Part shown: piece by piece, positions 1 through 8,460 of the stretch | Numbering within the stretch: position 1 is the first letter of the stretch | Layout of the letters: each line of letters begins with the position of its first letter | NCBI GenBank assembly: GCA_902623185.1 | Contig: CACNSW010000016.1 | Coordinates: forward strand, 1 to 39,554 | DNA length: 39,554 nucleotides | Source: an uncultured SAR116 cluster alpha proteobacterium | GTDB lineage: Bacteria > Pseudomonadota > Alphaproteobacteria > Puniceispirillales > Puniceispirillaceae | Direction: 5' to 3' | Notes under the pieces: model-generated | What the model was told of the DNA's origin: nothing | The model's input: only the letters and a program-made list of their open reading frames with translations | Database searches by the model: none | Program-made: the position numbers and the translations under genes

Positions 1-203
1 CCGATATGCTTGTGGTCAACAAGATCGAACTGGCGCTGCATGTCGAGGTTGATCTTGCGCAAATGCGCGCCGATACCAAAACAAGCCGGGGTGATCTACC
101 TTTTATTTTTGGGTCAATGCGCAAGAATGACGGCGTTAACGAGCTGGTTTCTTTTCTGTGTGAGGCAGGAGGTTTAGTGATCACAGCGGATGAAACTGGC
201 TGA
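1..203 (+). CDS. ureG: Urease accessory GTPase UreG, C-terminal part
   Basis: This is the last 66 or so codons of a gene that enters from the left edge, in the frame whose first complete codon is at position 3. The remnant begins DMLVVNKIEL, the NKxD-type guanine-specificity region of SIMIBI GTPases in the UreG form, and continues with the UreG-like stretch in which an RGD-containing segment is followed by a hydrophobic strand and a final helix. UreG uses GTP hydrolysis to drive nickel delivery into apo-urease with UreD, UreF and UreE. The P-loop and metal-binding CPH region lie outside the window. It is convergent with the ABC transporter operon, with only 20 bases between the stop codons. 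The NKIE variant of NKxD is a small oddity. I am fairly sure of the family and cannot judge whether the whole gene is intact. Confidence 0.8.
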   Translation, partial: DMLVVNKIELALHVEVDLAQMRADTKTSRGDLPFIFGSMRKNDGVNELVSFLCEAGGLVITADETG

Positions 204-223
204 TCACCCACTGGCACTGGCCT

Positions 224-2239
224 CTAAAGGTCGGTCTCTGGGATATGGCAATTGATCTGGTGGCCATTGTCAAAAATTCGCCCTGGCGGGACGTCTGTGT
301 CACAGATTTTTCCAAGTTTTCGCGGGCATCGGCGCTGGAACGGGCATCCTGTTTTGGGCGGTGACAGCTCAACCACATCATCGGCGCTCAATTTTGGCAT
401 AAAATTTGGGTCAGGCTCGAGAACAGCACCAAGTAGAACATCGGTATAGGGGTGGAATGGTTTGGAATAAACTGCTTCAACTGGGCCAATCTCGCATAGC
501 CGACCCTGATATAAAACGGCTACCCGATTTGAGATGGCCTTAACTACAGCCAGATCATGCGACACGAAGATATAGGTTGTTCCCCGCTGGGCTTTCAACT
601 CGTTCAGCAAATCAAGCACCGCTGCCTGAACTGAAACATCGAGTGCCGAAGTCACCTCGTCACATAGCACGATTGCGGGTTCTGCGGCAAAGGCGCGGGC
701 CACTGCCACACGCTGTTTTTCGCCGCCCGAAAGCTGGCTCGGTCGGCGGTCAAGATAATGGCTGCCGAGCCGCACCCTTTCAAGCAGCTCAATACTGCGC
801 TGGCGCAATTCCTCGCCAGTCAGGCTAAAATAGAGCCGCAGGGGCTGGGCTAGGATCTGGGCGATGTTATGCCGTGGGTTGAGACTGTCATCAGGGTTTT
901 GAAATATCATCTGAATTTGACGCAGGTGCAGGGCCGACCGGTTTTCAACCTTTGGCGTCAATCTGCCCTCGCCATTAAGGACAAGATGGCCGGTTTTTGG
1001 CGAAATCAACCCGGCGATGGCTTTCAGAATGGTTGATTTGCCGCTGCCACTTTCACCGACAAGGCCAAGTGTCTCGCCAGTCCTAATCAAAATGTTGATA
1101 TTGTCAACGGTGGCAGGCGGCATGCTGGCGTTGCTAAAGAGCTGGTTCCACAAGCTTGGCTTGGCATAGCTGATGGCGAGCTGGTTCAGGCCAAGCGCAT
1201 CACCGCCGTGGTCCGCAGACACATTACCTTTCTGCGTTACCGTCTTATTTACCACCGGCAATTGGTCAATCCTGTCAGGGTGGAAACAACGCACCTTTTC
1301 ACCGCTCTCAAGCTGTTTCAGCGTTGGCGGGGTTGACCGACATCTCTCGTCGGCAAGGGCGCAGCGATCAGCGAAGGCGCAGCCAGTGATGGTCTCGCTG
1401 GGCATTGGTGGGCGTCCATCTAGTGCCAGTGGCAGGCTAGTCTGGGTTAACCGGGGGATGGAGGAAAGCAACCCATGCGCATAGGGATGGCGCGGAGAGA
1501 GCAGAACCTGTTTGGTCGAGCCTTTTAAAACAATTTCGCCAGCATACATCACCGCAACCCGGTCGCAAACCCGTGAAATTGCGCCGAGATCATGGCTGAC
1601 ATACAGCATTGCCATATTGCGCTCGCTTGCCAGATCACGCAGCAGCTCAAGAATATGTGCTTGCGTCGTCACATCAAGCCCTGTTGTTGGCTCGTCAAGC
1701 AGAAGCGCATCAGGCTCTCCAGCAAGCGCCATGGCGACGGCGACACGCTGTTGCTGGCCACCTGACAGCTCATGCGGGAAGCGTGATAACAGTGTGGCTG
1801 GTTCGGGCAGACGAACCTGGGTGAGGAGTTCGACAACGCGCGCCTCGAAATCGCTCTCATTAAGCTGGCTATGAAGGCGCAGTGCCTCTGCAACCTGCAA
1901 GCCGATGCGCAGGGTTGGAGTCAGAGATTGCCCGGAATTTTGCGGGATTAATGCAAGACGCCCACCCCTGATTGCCTGTAAATCATCCCGCTCAAGGGCC
2001 AGCATATCAATGCCGTCAAATTCCACATCCCCCTCGAGGGCGCGTAGACCACGCTTGAAAAAACCGAGTGCCGCAAGTGCCAGCGTGCTTTTTCCGGATC
2101 CACTCTCACCAACAAGTCCGATGCTCTCACCACGGTTGATCGACAGGCTGACGTTGCGCAGCACGCGAATGATCTCACCGCTCTGGCTGGTATAGCCAAC
2201 AGAAAGGTTCTGGATGTTGATAAAAGTGGCCGCGCTCAT
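224..2239 (-). CDS. Fused double ATPase of a peptide/nickel-type ABC importer (DppD-DppF fusion)
   Basis: This protein powers the importer encoded upstream. It has two complete nucleotide-binding domains in one 671-aa chain. The first has Walker [10 protein letters not shown] and signature LSGGQQQRV. The second has Walker [10 protein letters not shown], signature LSGGEKQRV and Walker B ending CDEVTSALD. After each domain comes the cysteine-containing oligopeptide-transporter C-terminal extension (CAFADRC and CPFQRRC). In many systems these are two proteins (DppD and DppF), but fusions of this length (about 550-700 aa) are common in alphaproteobacteria. I chose the ATG at 2239 because it starts MSAATF directly after the permease stop. 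An upstream in-frame ATG at 2275 would overlap the permease by 35 bases. It is the last gene of the operon running from 5800 to 224. Confidence 0.92.
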   Translation of the reverse strand: MSAATFINIQNLSVGYTSQSGEIIRVLRNVSLSINRGESIGLVGESGSGKSTLALAALGFFKRGLRALEGDVEFDGIDMLALERDDLQAIRGGRLALIPQNSGQSLTPTLRIGLQVAEALRLHSQLNESDFEARVVELLTQVRLPEPATLLSRFPHELSGGQQQRVAVAMALAGEPDALLLDEPTTGLDVTTQAHILELLRDLASERNMAMLYVSHDLGAISRVCDRVAVMYAGEIVLKGSTKQVLLSPRHPYAHGLLSSIPRLTQTSLPLALDGRPPMPSETITGCAFADRCALADERCRSTPPTLKQLESGEKVRCFHPDRIDQLPVVNKTVTQKGNVSADHGGDALGLNQLAISYAKPSLWNQLFSNASMPPATVDNINILIRTGETLGLVGESGSGKSTILKAIAGLISPKTGHLVLNGEGRLTPKVENRSALHLRQIQMIFQNPDDSLNPRHNIAQILAQPLRLYFSLTGEELRQRSIELLERVRLGSHYLDRRPSQLSGGEKQRVAVARAFAAEPAIVLCDEVTSALDVSVQAAVLDLLNELKAQRGTTYIFVSHDLAVVKAISNRVAVLYQGRLCEIGPVEAVYSKPFHPYTDVLLGAVLEPDPNFMPKLSADDVVELSPPKTGCPFQRRCPRKLGKICDTDVPPGRIFDNGHQINCHIPETDL

Positions 2240-2240
2240 C

Positions 2241-3131
2241 CTACATCGGTGCTTTCTGCGCACGGTCGATGCCAAGTGCCTTGGCCAGAGCGTCGGCAGT
2301 CAGATTGATACCGATGATCAGCGAGGATAGCGCGACGACCGGACCGATGACGCCCCACGGCGCAAAGGACATGTATCCTCTGGCATCCGAAATCATCAAT
2401 CCCCAGTCAGGTGTTGGTGGCGATACGCCAAACCCAAGGAATGAGAGCGAGGAAAAGGCCAGCAGCATCCATGACCAGCGCATCGCTCCCTCGACCATTA
2501 GCGTATCTAGAACATTGGGCAACAATTCCCGCCAGATGATGCTGATCCGGCTGTGGCCACGCGCCTTTGCCGCCCAGACAAAATCACGTGCAATCACATC
2601 ATGTGTGGCGGCGCGGGCAATGCGAATGACCGGAATGCCATAGAAAAAGGCCAGTGTTGGTATCAGCACCTCCAGCCCGGTGCCAAAAGTGACAATCAGC
2701 ACTAGCATTTTCAAAATCCAGGGAAGGGAGAGAAAGGCATCCACGATCCGCATCAAAATCTCATCAAGCCGGCCTCCGGTGAGGCCGAATAGGATACCGA
2801 CAAAGCCACCCCACAGAACGGCAAGAGGCGTTGCAATGCCGGTCACCAGCAGAGCCTCACGCCCCCCAAGCATCGTGCGTGAAAAGATATCCCGGCCAAG
2901 ATGATCGGCGCCAAGCCAATGCGCGTTGCTTGGCTGACTGAGCATCAGCGAGGCGTCCTGGAGTTTGAAATCATAGGGCACAATCACCGGGCTGATGATA
3001 GCGAGACACAAATGGAACAGGACAAGCGACAGCCCGATTGCGCCTGACGGGCGATTCATCATATCAAGCAACACCGCAACATACCGCTGCCTTTTTGCCG
3101 GATTTTTTGTTAGAGCTGCTGTTGACATCAT
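2241..3131 (-). CDS. ABC importer inner-membrane permease, DppC type
   Basis: This 296-aa membrane subunit forms half of the translocation channel of the family-5 importer. The N-terminus is a short cytoplasmic tail followed by a first membrane helix near residues 30-55. The DppC-type N-terminal segment leads into a GADHLGRDIFSR motif around residue 93, which is the family hallmark. Five further helices follow. The cytoplasmic EAA loop is seen around ARGHSRISIIWRELLPN, which docks to the ATPase. The ATG overlaps the stop codon of the upstream permease in an ATGA, indicating translational coupling, and its own stop is one base before the ATPase start. The substrate cannot be read from this subunit. 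Confidence 0.92.
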   Translation of the reverse strand: MMSTAALTKNPAKRQRYVAVLLDMMNRPSGAIGLSLVLFHLCLAIISPVIVPYDFKLQDASLMLSQPSNAHWLGADHLGRDIFSRTMLGGREALLVTGIATPLAVLWGGFVGILFGLTGGRLDEILMRIVDAFLSLPWILKMLVLIVTFGTGLEVLIPTLAFFYGIPVIRIARAATHDVIARDFVWAAKARGHSRISIIWRELLPNVLDTLMVEGAMRWSWMLLAFSSLSFLGFGVSPPTPDWGLMISDARGYMSFAPWGVIGPVVALSSLIIGINLTADALAKALGIDRAQKAPM

Positions 3132-4087
3132 TTTCTCAGATACATTGTGCGCAGTTTCGGATTAGCGATCATCGTCATCAAATCTGCGGTCAGATTGATG
3201 CAGACATAGATCGAGGCAACGATAAGGGCGATCGCCTGAACCACCGGCAGGTCACGGTCGGAAATCGCATCAATCATCATCCGACCAAGCCCTGGATAGT
3301 TGAACACAACCTCGATGACAACGACGCCACCAAGCAGCCAGGCAATCGTCAGGGCAACAACATTGATGGCTGGCAGCAGCGCATTCGGCAGCGCATGGCG
3401 GAACACCATTTGCCAATAGGGCACCCCTTTGAGCGTGGCCATCTGTACATAGTCACTTGCCATCACCTCGATCACCGAGGAACGGACCATGCGCATCACA
3501 TGCGCTGTCATGACCAGCGAAAGGACAATCACCGGCAATAAAATTTCGGGAAAAAATTCGCTGATTGGCGACCCGGCAGATGTCAGGACAATCCCCGGCA
3601 GCCAGCCAAGCCAAACGCTAAAAACAAGGATCAGCAACGTTGCCGAGACGAATTCGGGAATGGTCATCGCAAAAATGGCGATTGTCGAGAAAATGATGTC
3701 GGGCTTTCGGTCACGCCAGAGACCGGTGATCACGCCAAGTAGCATGGCCAGCGGCACGCCGACAAGCAGGGCAAAGAAAGCGAGAAGCAAGGAGTTTGCA
3801 AACCGTGCACCGACAAGGTCGCTGATTTTCGCCTCGCCATTTACCGACATGCCCAAATCACCGGTGAGGGCGCCTAGCGCCCATTCTGTATAGCGCTCGT
3901 GGGCCGGTCTGTTAAGATTCAGATCATCACGGCATTTCTCCAGAAGCTCCACATCGGCCTGGTCTTGTTCCAGATATTGTGTGCAGGCATCTCCCGGCAG
4001 AATTTCAACGCCAGCAAAAATGATCAGTGAAACGATGGAGATTGTCGCCAGTCCCAGAAAAATACGCCGAAGTATCATGGTCAACAT
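3128..4087 (-). CDS. ABC importer inner-membrane permease, DppB type
   Basis: The DppB-type partner permease is 319 aa, the usual length. It has an N-terminal helix (residues 8-30), then the long periplasmic segment typical of DppB containing DACTQYLEQD, and five further helices. The EAA loop appears as LKGVPYWQMVFRHALPNALLP, which contacts the ATPase. A second in-frame ATG three codons later (4078) is possible; neither has a strong ribosome binding site. It follows the solute-binding protein after a 231-base gap containing a strong hairpin, the usual arrangement for producing more binding protein than membrane subunits. It overlaps the next gene by four bases. Confidence 0.92.
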   Translation of the reverse strand: MLTMILRRIFLGLATISIVSLIIFAGVEILPGDACTQYLEQDQADVELLEKCRDDLNLNRPAHERYTEWALGALTGDLGMSVNGEAKISDLVGARFANSLLLAFFALLVGVPLAMLLGVITGLWRDRKPDIIFSTIAIFAMTIPEFVSATLLILVFSVWLGWLPGIVLTSAGSPISEFFPEILLPVIVLSLVMTAHVMRMVRSSVIEVMASDYVQMATLKGVPYWQMVFRHALPNALLPAINVVALTIAWLLGGVVVIEVVFNYPGLGRMMIDAISDRDLPVVQAIALIVASIYVCINLTADLMTMIANPKLRTMYLRK

Positions 4088-4270
4088 GGGCAGTCTCGAA
4101 AGTGTTTTTCTAACGCGGTGGCCTTAAAGTGGCGCGCTGGATTGGTGGTTTTAAAGGGACTAAAACGGAAATGCTCGACAGACTACAGGAAAACCGACTG
4201 GCTAGAGTAAAATAAGTCAAATTGGTGAAATTACCGCTGTGTATCTGACGCATTGGAGAAATGACAAGGG

Positions 4271-4302
4271 TGGCCAGCATGCGCGAAAAAACATGCTGGC
4301 CA
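4271..4302 (-). repeat. Perfect 11-bp inverted repeat between binding-protein and permease genes
   Basis: TGGCCAGCATG at 4271-4281 pairs perfectly with CATGCTGGCCA at 4292-4302 around a 10-base loop. It sits 16 bases after the stop of the binding-protein gene on the minus strand. No U-run follows on that strand, so it is more likely an mRNA-stabilising or processing hairpin than a full terminator. Such elements raise the amount of binding protein over permeases. The pairing is seen directly; the role is inference. Confidence 0.6.
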
Positions 4303-4318
4303 GTTATTTGCAGAGTGC

Positions 4319-5800
4319 CTACTCGACGGTGATTTTGTGCCAGCGAATGGCCTCATTGACCACCATGTCAAAATTCTTCACCCGTGAATTCAGCGCATAA
4401 AGTTTGGTGACATGATAGGGGATAAGCGTGCCGGCGGTCTGGTGTAGATGCTCTTGCGCCTGCACATAGAGCGCTTTGCGCTTGTCGAAATCAAGCTCCC
4501 GTCTGGCCTTGCCAAGCAGGGCGTCAAACCCCTCATCTTTATAGAAGGATTCGTTCCATTTTGCAGTCGAGAGGTAAATCTCATGCAAGGCCTGATCGGC
4601 GGGACGCTCGTTCCATCTAGTTGCGGCAACGGTTTTCTTCATCCATGCCTCTTTCCAGAAACCGTCTGAAGGCACCTGCTTGATCGTCACCCGAATGCCG
4701 GCTCTAGCGGCTTGCTGCTGATAGGCCTCGGCCAGCTTTGGCCAAGTTGGCTCTAGCGTTGCGACGTAGACTTCGACATCAATGCCGTTTGGATAACCGG
4801 CGTCAGCTAACAGCTTTTTGGCGCCCTCAATATCCTGCGGACACTCAATGGCCGCCCGATACTGATCATCAGGTTTGACTGGCGTATCGCAGGCCACGAC
4901 ACCGCCACCGCCCATGACAAGTTGGACAAGCTCATTCCTGTCAGCGGCCATGCGAACGGCCTGGCGAACACGAACATCGGTGAACGGCTCCTGATCCGTC
5001 CTGAAAACGAGGCCACGCCAGTTGCCTGTTGGCACCGCGGTCAAGGTGAATTTAGGGCTGTTCTCAAACATTGGACGCTGCAGGTTGGTTACCGTATTCT
5101 CGAAATCGATCTGGCCACCAAGAAGCGCCTGAACACGTGCCTGACCATCGCCGATACCTATAATTTCCATCTCGGCAACACCCGGCGCACCCTCATAGTA
5201 ATCCATGTTGGCGACTAGCTTGGTTACACCTTCGGCATCGAACTTGACCAGTTTGAAGGGGCCCGTGCCAATACCTGTCATTGCGATCGTATCACCAGAG
5301 CCCTCGGGGATCATCCGTATCCGGTAATCCATAAGCTGTAATGGCATATCGGCGAACGGTGTGGACAGGGAGAATTTCACAGTCGATTCGTCAACAGCCT
5401 CAACCTTGTCAATCATCTTCAGCGCTGAGCGCGCAGGTGATTTAATCTCTGGATCAAGCACACGGTTGATCGAATACAGCACATCCTCAGATCCAAAAGA
5501 GCTTCCATCGTGAAATTTCACCCCCTCACGGAGCTTGAAAGTCCATTCTGTCGCGTCGCTGTTTGCTGACCAGGATACGGCCAGATCAGCGCTTGGTTTG
5601 CCGGTTGTGTCGGGACGAACGAGCCTGCTCATGATCTTTTCGGTGATTTGAAAGACCCGGCCCTTTGAGATCGGGTCAAGGCTTGATGAGCTTCCAAAAC
5701 CAAGCTCATGCGCCTGCCGGAATGTTCCGCTTGGCGCTGCCATGACGCTTGTCACTGTCATGGCCAGTATGACGCCAGTTGCTGTTAGCAATTTTTTCAT
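4319..5800 (-). CDS. Periplasmic solute-binding protein, family 5 (DppA/OppA/NikA type)
   Basis: This 493-aa protein captures the substrate in the periplasm for the importer encoded downstream. Residues 1-22 are a signal peptide (Lys-Lys, hydrophobic core, cleavage after VMA-AP); there is no lipobox cysteine. The body carries the family-5 signature in WTFKLREGVKFHDGSSF, followed by SEDVLYSINRV. The length matches soluble family-5 proteins. Family members bind peptides, opines, glycosides or nickel chelates, and the sequence does not tell me which. The neighbouring peptidase points to a peptide or amide, whereas the nearby ureG would make nickel conceivable. It is divergent from the peptidase gene across a region with paired palindromes (5958-5997). 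Confidence 0.9.
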   Translation of the reverse strand: MKKLLTATGVILAMTVTSVMAAPSGTFRQAHELGFGSSSSLDPISKGRVFQITEKIMSRLVRPDTTGKPSADLAVSWSANSDATEWTFKLREGVKFHDGSSFGSEDVLYSINRVLDPEIKSPARSALKMIDKVEAVDESTVKFSLSTPFADMPLQLMDYRIRMIPEGSGDTIAMTGIGTGPFKLVKFDAEGVTKLVANMDYYEGAPGVAEMEIIGIGDGQARVQALLGGQIDFENTVTNLQRPMFENSPKFTLTAVPTGNWRGLVFRTDQEPFTDVRVRQAVRMAADRNELVQLVMGGGGVVACDTPVKPDDQYRAAIECPQDIEGAKKLLADAGYPNGIDVEVYVATLEPTWPKLAEAYQQQAARAGIRVTIKQVPSDGFWKEAWMKKTVAATRWNERPADQALHEIYLSTAKWNESFYKDEGFDALLGKARRELDFDKRKALYVQAQEHLHQTAGTLIPYHVTKLYALNSRVKNFDMVVNEAIRWHKITVE

Positions 5801-5957
5801 TGAAGTTCCTCCTCTGGTCGATTGCTCCTTACCATTCCGGGGGACCCGGCTGGCTGCATTATCGAATTTCGCGGGAGATAGACCGGATTAAACCTCGTAA
5901 CTCTCCCCTAATTCCTGTTTTTATTGCGCCAAAGTATGGATTTGCACGTGGCTGATA

Positions 5958-5997
5958 ACAAATAAAATTTGTGAATAGATTGATACATAAAATGTAT
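5958..5997. promoter_or_regulatory. Paired LysR-type operator in the divergent region (site 1)
   Basis: Two palindromes lie here: ACAAAT-AAA-ATTTGT (5958-5972) and ATACAT-AAA-ATGTAT (5983-5997), with centres 25 bp apart. The second contains the T-N11-A core typical of LysR-family boxes (5984-5996). Read on the minus strand, 5958-5987 matches 9411-9440 at 24 of 30 positions, including an unbroken TGTATCAATC. It lies between the binding-protein gene (minus) and the peptidase gene (plus), so it could control both. Palindromes and similarity are seen directly; binding by the LysR protein at 8461-9378 is inference. Confidence 0.6.
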
Positions 5998-6000
5998 GAA

Positions 6001-6030
6001 TTGCTTTTTTATATTCGAATTGCTTATTCT
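6001..6030 (+). promoter_or_regulatory. Possible sigma-70 promoter for the peptidase/MttB operon
   Basis: TTGCTT (6001-6006) and TATTCT (6025-6030) are separated by 18 bases and lie directly downstream of the paired palindromes, about 55 bases before the peptidase start. This is where a promoter activated by a LysR protein would lie. The match is moderate and the AT-rich context makes chance hits easy. Confidence 0.3.
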
Positions 6031-6086
6031 AATGCCACCCTACGGTAACTGCCAACTATGGCTAGATCCTGCTTTAAACGGAAAAA

Positions 6087-6869
6087 ATGATGATGGCAGC
6101 ACCCAGACCGGATATAACGAGCATAAGGGTTTACGCGATCGGTGGGGGTGGTTTCACCCATGCCGATACCGCGCCAAAGGAGGACCTCTTGCTAGAGGAC
6201 AGGCTTTTGGCACTCGCCCCAAAAATGCCGAAAATTGGCTATGTTGGGCACGCCAATGATGACAATTCTGACCGGATCACAGCCTTCTATTCCCGGTTTT
6301 CAGGCCATGCAGAGGCCTGCCATCTGCCCCATGACGCAGACGCGTTGGCAGCCAGAGATTTTGCCGCCGGGCTTGATATTATCTATGTTGGTGGTGGATC
6401 GACAAAGCATATGCTGCAACGCTGGCAAAAGACCGGCCTTGATGATGTGTTCAGCGAGGCGGGCCGGCGCGGTGCGATCCTCGCCGGGGTCAGCGCTGGC
6501 GCGATCTGCTGGTTCAGCGAACTGCTCCTTGGCACTGTTGATGACGGCTTTGAGCTGTTGCCGGGATTGGGGCTGGTTGCTGGCAGCGCCTGTCCGCATT
6601 ATAACAGTGAACCGGTGCGAAGAGCTGCCTATGATGATGCCATTGCGGCGGGCAGGCTGGCGCCTGGCCTTGCCATTGATGATGGCGTAGCCGTTTACAT
6701 CGTGGCCGGTTATATCCGTCAAATCATAAGGGCACGGCAGGGACAGGCGGTCTTTGTCGGCGCAGAACAGAATGGAAAAATCGTTCGGGCGGCGATGAAA
6801 CCCGGCTTTGATTTGGGTAGCGGCGCGGCGGTGCAGGCGGTTATGGGACATGTCAACAAGGCCCAATAG
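6087..6869 (+). CDS. Peptidase S51 family (dipeptidase E / cyanophycinase-like) serine hydrolase
   Basis: This 260-aa cytoplasmic hydrolase belongs to the class I glutamine-amidotransferase-like fold. The nucleophile elbow is GVSAGAICW, with the likely catalytic Ser at residue 136. A CPHYNSEP segment supplies the likely catalytic His near residue 171. The family signatures YAIGGGG near the N-terminus and DIIYVGGGST near residue 97 are present. Characterised members cleave N-terminal Asp dipeptides or cyanophycin; some homologues act on other amides. Three consecutive ATG codons occur at the start, and only a weak GGA-type ribosome binding site precedes them. The stop codon is immediately followed by the ATG of the MttB-family gene. 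Together with the importer across the divergent promoter it suggests uptake and cleavage of a peptide or amide. The substrate is unknown. Confidence 0.85.
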   Translation: MMMAAPRPDITSIRVYAIGGGGFTHADTAPKEDLLLEDRLLALAPKMPKIGYVGHANDDNSDRITAFYSRFSGHAEACHLPHDADALAARDFAAGLDIIYVGGGSTKHMLQRWQKTGLDDVFSEAGRRGAILAGVSAGAICWFSELLLGTVDDGFELLPGLGLVAGSACPHYNSEPVRRAAYDDAIAAGRLAPGLAIDDGVAVYIVAGYIRQIIRARQGQAVFVGAEQNGKIVRAAMKPGFDLGSGAAVQAVMGHVNKAQ

Positions 6870-8420
6870 ATGACAGATAACAAGCTACAGTCAGCGTACC
6901 CGCGCAAATCCAGACGGCGGCGCAGCACAAAACCATTGATCGAGCCATTCAAATCGCTTACTGGTCAACGCATCATCGGCACCGGCGGCAATCTTAACCC
7001 ATTGGATGAGCGCGGCATTGCGGCAATTCACGCCGCCGCCTTGGAGCTCTTGGCCAGCACCGGTGTCAGCGAGGCACCATCATCAGCTGTGAAACTTGTC
7101 GCTGATGCCGGTGGGCGGCTGGATGATTCTGGTCGCTTGCTGTTTCCGGAAAAACTGGTAGAGGCCGCCCTTACTGGTCTGCAGCGCGATTTTACTCTGT
7201 TTGGCCGCGCGGCGGATAAAGATCTAGTCCTAGCGCCTGGGGCAGTTCACGTTGGCACAGGCGGTGCCTCGCCGCAACTCTTTGACATGCAGCTTGGCCA
7301 GTATCGTGACTCCTGCCTGGCTGACCTTTATGACGCGGCCCGGCTGGTCGACAGGCTGACCCATATTCATTTTTTCAGCCGGCCTCTGGTTGCCCGTGAT
7401 ATGCCTGACCAACAGCGTCTTGACGTTAATACGGCCTATGCCAGCCTTGCTGGAACGACCAAACATGTGTTCGTGAGTTCAGGAAACGCGCAATCAGTTG
7501 CCGATATTGCCTGCCTCTGTTACCAGTTGGCTGGATCGGAGGCCGCATTCAGGGAACGACCCTTTCTCTCGCTATTGGTCAATCACGCTGTCCCACCTAT
7601 GCGCTTTGATACCGAGTCAGTTGAAATTCTGCAGGCCGCGGTGCGCCATGGCATCCCAATGTCGATCAACACTTTTGGCCAGCTTGGCGCGTCCAGCCCA
7701 GTGACCATTGCTGGTTGTGTTGCCCAGACAACGGCAGAAACACTTGCTGGTATGGTGATCGCATGGCTTGTCGATGAAGAGGCCAGGGCGGTATTTGGGC
7801 CGCGCCCGATGATCACCGATTTGCGCACCGGTGCGATGGCAGGCGGTAGTGGTGAGCAGGCATTATTAACCGCAACAGCAATGCAGATGGCGCGGCATTA
7901 CGGCTTGCCGTCCTCAACCATCGCCGGCGCAACCGAGAGCAAACTGCCTGATGCGCAAAGTGGTTATGAAAAATGTCTGACAGTTGGCCTGAGTGTTCAG
8001 GCCGGTGCTAACATTATTACCCAGGCATGTGGTGCCCAGGCCAGTTTGATGGGAATATCCTTTGAGGCCATGGTCGTTGACAATGACATGCTTGGCTGTA
8101 TTTTGCGTGCGACCAATCCGGTTGAGGTCAGTCCCCAAACCTTGTCTGCTCCGGCAATCGGCGCGGTGGTCAAAGAAGCCGGTCATTTTCTTGGTGAAGC
8201 TGATACTTTCGCTCGAATGCACTCGGATTTTCTCTATCCCGAAATTGCCGATCGGACTGTCATTGATGTTTGGGAGGCCGCGGGCAGTATTGACATAAGG
8301 CAGGCGGCCGCGCGTCGAGCACAGGAAATCCTCGCCGAGCATCGTCCCCGCTATATCGAACCTGCGATCGACCGGGGTGTGCGCGACCTGCTGCCCATTG
8401 AGCTACCACCGCTCGCCTGA
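6870..8420 (+). CDS. MttB-family (trimethylamine methyltransferase-like) protein, no pyrrolysine
   Basis: This 516-aa protein is of the COG5598/MttB family. Archetypal MttB moves a methyl group from trimethylamine to a corrinoid protein using pyrrolysine. The many non-Pyl relatives act on quaternary amines such as glycine betaine, proline betaine or carnitine. The reading frame is open throughout with no internal amber codon, so this is a non-Pyl member. Family features include the N-terminal helix with HAAALELLASTGV, a GTGGASPQLFD stretch near residue 130 and GGSGEQALL around residue 328. No corrinoid-binding protein (MttC-like) or its reactivase is in the window. The start touches the peptidase stop, so translation is probably coupled. 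I am sure of the family; the substrate is unknown, and an onium compound is my best guess. Confidence 0.88.
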   Translation: MTDNKLQSAYPRKSRRRRSTKPLIEPFKSLTGQRIIGTGGNLNPLDERGIAAIHAAALELLASTGVSEAPSSAVKLVADAGGRLDDSGRLLFPEKLVEAALTGLQRDFTLFGRAADKDLVLAPGAVHVGTGGASPQLFDMQLGQYRDSCLADLYDAARLVDRLTHIHFFSRPLVARDMPDQQRLDVNTAYASLAGTTKHVFVSSGNAQSVADIACLCYQLAGSEAAFRERPFLSLLVNHAVPPMRFDTESVEILQAAVRHGIPMSINTFGQLGASSPVTIAGCVAQTTAETLAGMVIAWLVDEEARAVFGPRPMITDLRTGAMAGGSGEQALLTATAMQMARHYGLPSSTIAGATESKLPDAQSGYEKCLTVGLSVQAGANIITQACGAQASLMGISFEAMVVDNDMLGCILRATNPVEVSPQTLSAPAIGAVVKEAGHFLGEADTFARMHSDFLYPEIADRTVIDVWEAAGSIDIRQAAARRAQEILAEHRPRYIEPAIDRGVRDLLPIELPPLA

Positions 8421-8460
8421 GACCACGAATCATCTTGGAACAAATCTCTCTGGCAATCCT

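Noticed and set aside
6300-6866. Minus-strand open frame antisense to the S51 peptidase
   Set aside because: The plus-strand frame has catalytic motifs; the antisense translation looks random.
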